Assembly (NCBI GenBank): GCA_025358395.1
Contig: JANYJT010000294.1
Location: 1 to 11,379, forward strand
Origin: Bacteroidia bacterium
GTDB lineage: Bacteria > Bacteroidota > Bacteroidia > Bacteroidales > Prolixibacteraceae
Length of the DNA: 11,379 nt
Direction: 5' to 3'
The notes beneath the pieces are model-generated. The model was not told where the DNA came from, searched no databases, and saw only the letters and a list, made by a program, of their open reading frames with translations. The translations under genes were made by a program, and so were the position numbers. This document shows positions 1 to 5,611 of this stretch, one piece after another. Every line of letters begins with the position of its first letter. Within the stretch, counting starts at the first letter, position 1.

Positions 1-7
1 TATACAG

Positions 8-58
8 TACCCCCTTCAAATCATAAGAAATATATATTCTTATTTTTTTTAGGGGGTA
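8..58. repeat. Nested inverted repeats beyond the primase-like gene
   Basis: An outer 8-bp inverted repeat (TACCCCCT at 8-15, AGGGGGTA at 51-58) encloses an inner 7-bp one (ATAAGAA at 23-29, TTCTTAT at 37-43). Eight T residues on the + strand (43-50) follow the inner stem. The structure lies just past the stop codon of the minus-strand primase-like gene. Read in that direction no T-run follows either stem, so it is not a classical intrinsic terminator for that gene. It could be a transcript-end structure, a replication-related hairpin, or a terminator for + strand transcription. A perfect tandem duplication of ATGCACTT (79-94) lies beside it and overlaps the stop codon. Confidence 0.35.
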
Positions 59-84
59 TAGGTATAAGAAGGTATTCTATGCAC

Positions 85-2649
85 TTATGCACTTTTGTTT
101 GAAAACCGGATGTAGGTCTTCCCGTTTGATCGCTTTGGGATCATTTCTAACCGATAGGTAAGAGCGTATTGTTTAAGATAGCCTGTGAAGGTTCTTTGTC
201 CTATTCCTGACTCCTCACCGAAGCAGGTAGTAATGAAATCTTCAAATAGTGAATGAACGTCATATTCTTTACCGATCTCAAAATTCTGCAATTTTATCCA
301 TTTGGCAAAGTCGTTGGAAGTCGACTGCATTATCTTGTTCTCGTTTATGGACCTGTATTCATAATATTGTAACCCATCTTTTAAATAGAACTCCGCACAG
401 TGCAACATATACGTATAGAATCGGTTCCATTCTTTGCAATCCCATTGGTCTGAAAAAAACATACAGCCATGGGTGATAATTATCGGCTCGATATTTCCTT
501 CAATCTGTTTAGAGTAGAAATTCCCAAACTCGACTTCAAACTTCCTTCTATCGTAACTTTTCCCTTCACCTGAAATGACTGTATTGCTTGTAACAATAAT
601 TTTTGGATTTGTTTCTAATGTAATAAGCGGCTTATTCTTATGCTCAACTTGCCAGCTTCCCGTTATTTTCGGGAAAATGCTACTTAATTTAAAATCTGGT
701 CTGACATCATCAAAAACACTGACCTGAGTAGTCTGATTAATGTTCTGATATGCAAAGCGATTATTATCCTGTAACATTCTCCCATCAATGATGTCCAATT
801 TTCTCAATTCTTTAATAGCCTGTAAAACAATTCCTTTCCCACTTCCCCCTTGTGGTGTATACTTATTTGTCAATTCTTCATCTAAAAAGATTACAGCTTG
901 ATTCGTTACTGGATCGCTAAAATTATGCAGAATGTAACCGATTGCCGACCGAATAGCTGCAATGCGATCTTCCTCGCCGTTCATGACATTTGTGATAAAT
1001 TGGGAAAATTGACTTGAATTTTCATCAATTTCAAAAGTTCTTTTTAGTCGATGGTCGTCCCAAATGCATTCATCCTTTAGATCCTTATAATCAACAAAGG
1101 AAATGCAGTCTGTAGTCACTTTAGCGATACTATTTTCAAAAGGGAAATACATCACTGTCTTTGTGTCCTTTAATATTGGCTTATTATGATTTGGTAGAAA
1201 ACCCAAAACTGTATTACAAAAAAAACTTGGACAATTATCCAGAAATATTTTCATCATCAACTCAAGTGATGCCTTGAACTGCAGACCTTCATGTACAATG
1301 TTTATGGAACCGACCCTGTGAATAAGAATATTAATTACATCTTTAATATGCACAATCTCCTTTGCTGCAATGATATTCTGTTTCTGTTGAATGTATTCGA
1401 AATCTCTCGCAGAATAAAATCTTTTTAGTATTCCGATTGAAGCTATTTGCTTTATTAGTTGATATCTGTTAATCCGGCATAATTCTGTGAAGATTTGACC
1501 AGTCTTTTTATCTTTAATCAGATTAAAGGAGAAGAACCAAACTGCATATTCTGAATCAGAGATTTTTACGACCTTAATAGACCTTTCAATAACCCCGGAG
1601 GGAGAAACTTGTGAAATAGCACTTTGTAAAGGTCTTTGTGGTATTGAGGTTAATCTAGTCTCTTGACTATATTCCTTTGTCAGTGCGCTAATACATCTGT
1701 TCCAATTGTTGTCAAATTCAAGCAGACAGATGATCTGAACGGATGTATAACCTTTGACCTCGAAAGGTATCCAATTGGAACTAAATACGGTAAACTTTTT
1801 AATTCCATCTTTTGGATCCTCATTAAACTTTGCACTAGGTCCAGAAGATAATTCTTTGCCAGGTCGAGTCCAATGAACATTATCCAATGTCTGACCTCCA
1901 GCTCGCTTTAATAAATCGACAGACCGGTCAACCACGCTCTGAATTTTACTAAGTTCGTCACTGGGTCGCCTAAAATCCCGAGGAATCTCCGACACCTTAT
2001 TATTTTTGGCTTCATGTATTTTACACTGAGAAGCCGGATTCAATTGTGCAATTAATGTAGAAGCTTCAACATGGCCTGTTCCAGAATAATATGCATCTTG
2101 ATCGTAGCTAAAATAACAAAGGCGAGAAATGTCTTTGCCCGAAGGATCTGCCTTAATTTGATATTTATCAAAAATATAATTTGATACAGATTTGAAATAA
2201 ATGCCATGATCTTCAACCTTGGCGTTGTTGACTCTAACAAAGACCTTTAGTCCATTGGCTGAGGGTGAAATAAATATCAAGGCGAAATTCAATACAGTGT
2301 CGTGAATAAGTGTTTCCTTAATTTTAGTGTCAATGTCGTCAAAATCAATGACTATTATGCCGGAATACGCTATTAGCCCTTTTGCTGACCGAGTTTCAAA
2401 AGTGCCAGAAACAGTGAATGAGGAAAGAATTTCATTTTTCAGTTGCTTCCTAGTTCCTGGATCTGAATTGCTCCTTATTCGATTTATCTCCTTCTCGTGA
2501 AATCCGAACTTAACTTCTTGCCAAACTTCTTTTAAAGTTGATTCTTTAAACGGTATTTTGGTTGTTACCGGTGCCCCAAATACCGAAAATTGATTATCTT
2601 TGTTTTGCGAGAACGAAGATAAGGGACTGGAATTGTGGTTATTTTCCAT
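85..2649 (-). CDS. BT4734/BF3469-type primase/helicase-like protein
   Basis: A protein of 854 residues, probably the replication protein of the integrated element. The N-terminal part (about 30-210) matches the BT4734-like domain once called VirE_N. It carries IDFDDID at 101-107, SPSANGLK at 128-135, and an ISRLCYFSYD stretch near 174-183. The acidic motif and the following SxxxGLK resemble motifs I and II of archaeo-eukaryotic primase folds; that reading is inference. The C-terminal part is a DUF5906-like P-loop ATPase: Walker A GGSGKG at 601-606, a Walker B-like VSVFDDV at 643-649, and SNT at 688-690 followed by an RR pair (701-702) that may provide sensor or finger residues, as in superfamily 3-type helicases. 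The middle region (about 215-480) is not recognised. Its ATG lies inside the end of the upstream HTH gene with an 11-base overlap, so translation is probably coupled. Similar genes sit beside integrases in many Bacteroidota elements. The family call is fairly secure; primase activity is not shown. Confidence 0.8.
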   Translation of the reverse strand: MENNHNSSPLSSFSQNKDNQFSVFGAPVTTKIPFKESTLKEVWQEVKFGFHEKEINRIRSNSDPGTRKQLKNEILSSFTVSGTFETRSAKGLIAYSGIIVIDFDDIDTKIKETLIHDTVLNFALIFISPSANGLKVFVRVNNAKVEDHGIYFKSVSNYIFDKYQIKADPSGKDISRLCYFSYDQDAYYSGTGHVEASTLIAQLNPASQCKIHEAKNNKVSEIPRDFRRPSDELSKIQSVVDRSVDLLKRAGGQTLDNVHWTRPGKELSSGPSAKFNEDPKDGIKKFTVFSSNWIPFEVKGYTSVQIICLLEFDNNWNRCISALTKEYSQETRLTSIPQRPLQSAISQVSPSGVIERSIKVVKISDSEYAVWFFSFNLIKDKKTGQIFTELCRINRYQLIKQIASIGILKRFYSARDFEYIQQKQNIIAAKEIVHIKDVINILIHRVGSINIVHEGLQFKASLELMMKIFLDNCPSFFCNTVLGFLPNHNKPILKDTKTVMYFPFENSIAKVTTDCISFVDYKDLKDECIWDDHRLKRTFEIDENSSQFSQFITNVMNGEEDRIAAIRSAIGYILHNFSDPVTNQAVIFLDEELTNKYTPQGGSGKGIVLQAIKELRKLDIIDGRMLQDNNRFAYQNINQTTQVSVFDDVRPDFKLSSIFPKITGSWQVEHKNKPLITLETNPKIIVTSNTVISGEGKSYDRRKFEVEFGNFYSKQIEGNIEPIIITHGCMFFSDQWDCKEWNRFYTYMLHCAEFYLKDGLQYYEYRSINENKIMQSTSNDFAKWIKLQNFEIGKEYDVHSLFEDFITTCFGEESGIGQRTFTGYLKQYALTYRLEMIPKRSNGKTYIRFSNKSA

Positions 2650-2962
2650 GGTTCAGCCCTTTATTTTGTAACCTAGTGGAAGCAGATATTAGAGGAATGA
2701 GTGCTTGTTCAACTTCAGTACGTTTGTAGTAGATTCGATTACCAATACCATAGGCTTTTAACTTTCCAGACTTTGTCCAATTGTGAATTGTTGACATGTC
2801 AACCTCCAGCAATTTTTTGACATAAGTTCGGGTCAGGTATTCTTCGGGGTTTTTAAGATGAAATTCAGACTTGAGGTTGTCTATTTCAGTCTTGAAACGG
2901 TTGCAAATCCGGTTTTCTAACTCTTCCGGACTCAGCTGAATAAATTGAATAATACTTTGCAT
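2639..2962 (-). CDS. MerR-like helix-turn-helix protein (excisionase-type)
   Basis: A small DNA-binding protein of 107 residues. Residues about 42-88 form a winged helix-turn-helix of the HTH_17/excisionase type. The recognition-helix region contains STIHNWTKSGKLKAYGIG, followed by NRIYYKRTEVEQAL, the usual wing and closing helix. The first 40 residues are charged and probably helical (ELENRICNRFKTEIDNLKSE) and could mediate dimerisation. Proteins of this size and layout lie between the integrase and replication genes of many Bacteroidota mobile elements, where they act as recombination directionality factors or transcription regulators; which role applies here cannot be read from sequence. 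Its last 11 bases overlap the start of the primase-like gene, so the two form one transcription unit. The 78-bp gap before it leaves room for its own promoter. Confidence 0.8.
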   Translation of the reverse strand: MQSIIQFIQLSPEELENRICNRFKTEIDNLKSEFHLKNPEEYLTRTYVKKLLEVDMSTIHNWTKSGKLKAYGIGNRIYYKRTEVEQALIPLISASTRLQNKGLNHGK

Positions 2963-3007
2963 AACTATTAATTTTAATGTAATAGCTGCAAGTGTACATT
3001 AGGGTTA

Positions 3008-3035
3008 TTTAAGGGATTCTTTAGTTTTCCCTAAA
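3008..3035 (-). terminator. Possible weak hairpin between the 275-aa gene and the HTH gene
   Basis: In the 78-bp gap, AAGGGA at 3011-3016 can pair with TCCCT at 3028-3032. The flanking T and A triplets extend the stem past one bulged A. It begins a few bases beyond the stop codon of the 275-residue gene on the minus strand. No T-run follows in that direction, so it may attenuate transcription or mark an mRNA end rather than act as a strong terminator. Confidence 0.25.
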
Positions 3036-3040
3036 AGCGT

Positions 3041-3868
3041 TTAAGTAGATTGAAGCGGGTTGTTGTTTTTAGTGATATGGCCCATTTTCATTAGTTTCCG
3101 GGTTACAATTTGAAGGTTCTTTTCTGTTAAAGGATTATTTCTTGCAGAAAAATCTTTTGACACAATAGGATTTAAGTAGGACTGTGCTGTTGTTTGTTTA
3201 ATTCCGGTGAAAGCACTTATAGCCTGGGCTAATTTGTTTGTTGTTGTGTTAAAGGGTTCTTTTGTGCGCAGAAAGTCAAGAATACCCAACTCGTGGAGAA
3301 AGACAATTTTCTCGGCATCTGAATTGTCTGAGAAATCTACGACAATCTCATGATTTTGTCTACCATTCATCATTTCAGTTAAATATTCAATTTTCTTTCT
3401 TTGAGAGAAATAAATTCTGTCATATATTTCTGATGTAAAAATAATTCGAAGTTCTAATTGATACTCAATCTCTCTGAGAACAAATTTATACTTCATCTGG
3501 GGAGTCATGAGTAAAGGATCTGGCCTTTCGCATACATTGAAATCCCTAATTTCCTTTTCGCAAAAATCGTGTATTGTTACATATTGGTTCTCTTCAAAAA
3601 AAATCAACCTCCGCTGCTCAAAATTCGCTTTATAGACATCATAAGGACAAAATTGCCAAAGATAATTCTCATCCAAATTATTAAACAATATTATAAATAG
3701 CTTACTAAATCTATCCTGAAGCTCTGAAAACCCATCTGTAGATCTCAATTTAGTCCATTCCTTTATATGTCTTATATATTCGTCATTAAATTGGAAAAGA
3801 AGTGTTGATGCAATTTCATCTAATTCATTATGTAATGAAGTACAATCGAGTTTTTTAATATCATTCAT
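3041..3868 (-). CDS. Unassigned 275-aa protein between integrase and HTH gene
   Basis: I cannot assign a function. The protein is soluble, with no signal peptide or hydrophobic membrane segment, and is rich in charged and aromatic residues. The N-terminal two thirds look mostly helical (for example LDEIASTLLFQFNDEYIRHI and LREIEYQLELRIIF). The last 90 residues look like a separate module: EKIVFLHELGILDFL at 186-200, then NKLAQAISAFTGIKQTTAQSYL around 211-232, a possible helix-turn-helix, then NNPL and a basic helix. From memory, that C-terminal pattern recurs in hypothetical proteins next to Bacteroidota integrases, and RteC-like regulators have similar size and position; neither link is verified. 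It starts 29 bp after the integrase stop, in the same direction, with a strong Shine-Dalgarno sequence, so it is probably cotranscribed with the integrase. A role in regulating excision or expression of the element is inferred from position only. Confidence 0.7.
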   Translation of the reverse strand: MNDIKKLDCTSLHNELDEIASTLLFQFNDEYIRHIKEWTKLRSTDGFSELQDRFSKLFIILFNNLDENYLWQFCPYDVYKANFEQRRLIFFEENQYVTIHDFCEKEIRDFNVCERPDPLLMTPQMKYKFVLREIEYQLELRIIFTSEIYDRIYFSQRKKIEYLTEMMNGRQNHEIVVDFSDNSDAEKIVFLHELGILDFLRTKEPFNTTTNKLAQAISAFTGIKQTTAQSYLNPIVSKDFSARNNPLTEKNLQIVTRKLMKMGHITKNNNPLQST

Positions 3869-3876
3869 TTCTCTTT

Positions 3877-3883
3877 CCTCCTT
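3877..3883 (-). promoter_or_regulatory. Strong Shine-Dalgarno sequence for the 275-aa gene
   Basis: On the minus strand AAGGAGG ends 8 bases before the ATG at 3868, inside the 29-bp gap after the integrase stop. It supports this start codon. The other genes in the window lack such a clear sequence, as is usual in Bacteroidota, so its presence here stands out. Confidence 0.65.
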
Positions 3884-3897
3884 GTTTATTAAATATC

Positions 3898-5214
3898 TTA
3901 CTCTGCTTTTCTTAAAACAGTCATTTTAGGCTTCTTCTTAACTCGCAAAATCTCATTACTCCAATAATCTGCAAGTTGTATGGCAAAATCGTTAGTTGTC
4001 TTGCCAATATACTCAAGAAATTGCCTTTCCGTACTATGCGCAGTAATACTCATTAATAGTGCTGTGGGTATTTCTCCATAGAAATTAGAAGCGAATGATC
4101 TACGGCAAACGTGACTCGTTATCAACTCGTGCTTAGGATACGTTCCAAATTCCTTGCGCCATTTGACATTCTCGTCTTCACCAATTGCCGTCAATTTCGC
4201 ACCATAAGTTGGCTCCTTAATTTCGGCCAATTTACAGACATCTTTAATGTGGAGATTAAACTTCTGATCACTAAGTTTCTCTGGGAACTGTCCATTCCTT
4301 TTATTCAAAATTGATTTGACTTTTGGGTGTATTGGGATAGCAATGTGTTTGCCTGTTTTTTGCTGAACTAACTCAATTAGATCCAGTCCATTTCTAACTT
4401 CAATATTTGATGCTGTCAGTCGCAACAGGTCGGAAACTCTTTGTCCTAAATAACAACCGATAATTAACCAGTCTCTCGCATTTGCAAGTGCTGACCGAAT
4501 ATATTTTTTGTTTTCAATAACTTCAAGTTCCTCAAAAGACAAAAATTCTTTGGTCGATTTCTCTGTGAATCCCTTGATTTGTGCCAATTGCTTATTTACT
4601 TCAATACCGTTTAATTGAGCATCAAGACATACGGTCTTTAACGTTCTTACATATCTCCCGGCGCTGTTACCATTTAGTTTGTCGACCTCAGTAAAATATT
4701 TAAGTAATTCATTCCTAAAATTAAGGTCAACATCTTTTAGATAGAAATGTGTTTTCTTGTATTTCTCAAAGTCAGCAATCTTGTTTTTAACCGTTGTATA
4801 TTTTTTGATAGACCCTTCGGCAGCTCCCCTTTTGCCGTTTGGGTATTCTTTGAACTTCAAATTATCTACATAATATTGGATGTAATTTGTCAATCGAGTA
4901 AGGTCTGTTTTTTTTTGCTTTTTCTGGACGACATCAATCTGTAATTGTAGCCAATCCCCGGTAATCTCCTCCCCTTTTGAAATTGCAAGATTAAGACTGT
5001 CCTCAATAGAGGTTGACAACTTGACTAAATCTGCTTTAAGTTGTTTAAGTTTTTCGTCTCCTTGTTTGGGTAAGTGAGTAGCTGTACTCCATCTGTCTGG
5101 ATCAATTATATAACCAGTCTTCCTTCTCAAAACAGTATTTCTATCAAGTGATAAACGGAGGTATATATTTGCTGGATTAGTTTTACTCTGAAGGAAAAAT
5201 TTAATAGTAGCCAT
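3898..5214 (-). CDS. Tyrosine recombinase / integrase
   Basis: A site-specific recombinase of 438 residues that would cut and rejoin the attachment sites of the element. It has the three-part layout usual in Bacteroidota: an N-terminal Arm-type DNA-binding domain (about 1-95, with the typical NIYLRLSLDR start), a SAM-like core-binding domain (about 105-215), and a catalytic domain (about 220-425). The catalytic residues are visible: Arg259 in GQRVSDLL, Lys286 in QQKTGK, His368 and Arg371 in SHVCRRSF, His393 in AHSTERQF, and the nucleophile Tyr402 in LEYIGKTT. The set and spacing are intact, so the enzyme is probably active. The ATG at 5214 is preceded by a promoter-like box and three 9-base repeats. 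A run of nine A residues in the coding strand (+ strand 4908-4916, around residues 100-103) is the only odd point. The gene reads away from the candidate attachment site, as expected for an integrase at the end of its element. Confidence 0.95.
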   Translation of the reverse strand: MATIKFFLQSKTNPANIYLRLSLDRNTVLRRKTGYIIDPDRWSTATHLPKQGDEKLKQLKADLVKLSTSIEDSLNLAISKGEEITGDWLQLQIDVVQKKQKKTDLTRLTNYIQYYVDNLKFKEYPNGKRGAAEGSIKKYTTVKNKIADFEKYKKTHFYLKDVDLNFRNELLKYFTEVDKLNGNSAGRYVRTLKTVCLDAQLNGIEVNKQLAQIKGFTEKSTKEFLSFEELEVIENKKYIRSALANARDWLIIGCYLGQRVSDLLRLTASNIEVRNGLDLIELVQQKTGKHIAIPIHPKVKSILNKRNGQFPEKLSDQKFNLHIKDVCKLAEIKEPTYGAKLTAIGEDENVKWRKEFGTYPKHELITSHVCRRSFASNFYGEIPTALLMSITAHSTERQFLEYIGKTTNDFAIQLADYWSNEILRVKKKPKMTVLRKAE

Positions 5215-5225
5215 AACTCTAAGAT

Positions 5226-5272
5226 TTAATCAACGGAACAAATATATAAAACTTAGTCAACGGTTAGTCAAC
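5226..5272. repeat. Three TTARTCAAC repeats at the integrase promoter
   Basis: TTAATCAAC at 5226-5234, TTAGTCAAC at 5253-5261 and TTAGTCAAC at 5264-5272 all point the same way; the first two are followed by GG. The last two are spaced 11 bp apart start to start, about one helical turn, and the first lies 27 bp from the second. The repeats flank the putative -7 box of the integrase gene. Position and length suit arm-type sites bound by the N-terminal Arm domain of the integrase, or operators for the HTH or 275-residue protein. Presence of the repeats is certain; their role is inferred. Confidence 0.6.
5239..5271 (-). promoter_or_regulatory. Probable integrase promoter
   Basis: Read on the minus strand, TATATTTG (5239-5246) fits the Bacteroidota -7 consensus TAnnTTTG. 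A TTG (5269-5271) lies 22 bp upstream, close to the -33 position. Transcription would start near 5232, about 18 bases before the integrase ATG. Both elements overlap or adjoin the TTARTCAAC repeats, so a protein bound there could repress the promoter. Confidence 0.4.
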
Positions 5273-5400
5273 CAAATTGCAATATTATTCAATCTGCTTA
5301 AATGTTATGCAACATCAATATTTTTCATATGCCCAATAATTAAAGGGATTTAGAATGGTTTTTACAGTATATTCAAGGGTAATGAAAGTGATCAAAATTG

Positions 5401-5425
5401 ATGGTTTCGATTCCGATATTCTCCA
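5401..5425 (+). other. Candidate attR: tRNA/tmRNA 3'-end remnant
   Basis: The sequence TTCGATT (5406-5412) is a canonical T-loop. It is followed by exactly five bases CCGAT (3' T-stem), seven bases ATTCTCC (3' acceptor strand) and an A (5425) at the discriminator position, with a terminator three bases later. The 5' T-stem strand would need to be ATCGG but reads ATGGT, so the T-arm does not close, and no D-arm or anticodon arm precedes it. This is what a duplicated 3' end left by integration into a tRNA or tmRNA gene looks like: the right half is the original gene, the left half element DNA. CCA is not encoded in full. The parent gene cannot be identified; its 5' end should read close to GGAGAAT. 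The match could still be chance. Confidence 0.4.
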
Positions 5426-5428
5426 CAG

Positions 5429-5460
5429 AAAGGGTTAAGTCGCAAGATTTGACCCTTTTT
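5429..5460 (+). terminator. Intrinsic terminator with GCAA tetraloop
   Basis: AAAGGGTTAAGTC (5429-5441) pairs along its whole length with GATTTGACCCTTT (5446-5458), giving 13 pairs with two G-T wobbles and a GCAA loop (5442-5445). A T-run (5456-5460) overlaps the end of the stem. The T-run is on the + strand only, so it stops rightward transcription. No gene in the window lies upstream in that direction; the best explanation is that it belonged to the tRNA/tmRNA gene whose 3' end remains just upstream. It also insulates hsdR from read-through out of the element. Confidence 0.8.
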
Positions 5461-5585
5461 GCATTAAGACATTTTAGTTCGTTTGGCTATGTAATATTCG
5501 AAAAATTAATTTATACACCTTAAATTAAAGCGAAAGATTAAAACTTAAAAAAATACAAGCTCTAAATACTTTGCACATAATTTGC

Positions 5586-5593
5586 TAAGTTTG
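5586..5593 (+). promoter_or_regulatory. Possible hsd operon promoter (-7 box)
   Basis: TAAGTTTG matches the Bacteroidota -7 consensus TAnnTTTG and lies 18 bases before the hsdR ATG. No TTTG or TTG is seen at the expected -33 distance; the nearest TTTG (5570-5573) is too close. If it is used, the leader would be about 10-12 bases with no Shine-Dalgarno sequence. Other promoters in the preceding 120 bases are possible. Confidence 0.3.
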
Positions 5594-5611
5594 AGAATCA
5601 TTTGCATATAA

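Larger units (their letters stand above)
5215..5611. other. Intergenic junction between mobile element and hsd operon
   Basis: A 397-bp AT-rich stretch between two divergent transcription units, with no protein-coding gene I can support. From left to right it holds the integrase promoter with three 9-base repeats (5226-5272), a small AT-rich hairpin (ATGTT at 5302-5306 with AACAT at 5311-5315), a tRNA/tmRNA 3'-end-like sequence (5401-5425), an intrinsic terminator (5429-5460), and a leader of about 150 bp ahead of hsdR with a promoter-like box. I read it as the right boundary of the integrated element. Confidence 0.6.

Noticed and set aside
5301..5330. Terminator at ATGTT/AACAT followed by T residues
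   Set aside because: The stem is only five AT-rich pairs and the T-run is separated from it, so it is too weak to call.
5401..5425. Complete tRNA gene
   Set aside because: Only the T-loop, the 3' T-stem strand and the acceptor 3' strand are present. The 5' T-stem does not pair and no D-arm or anticodon arm is found upstream.
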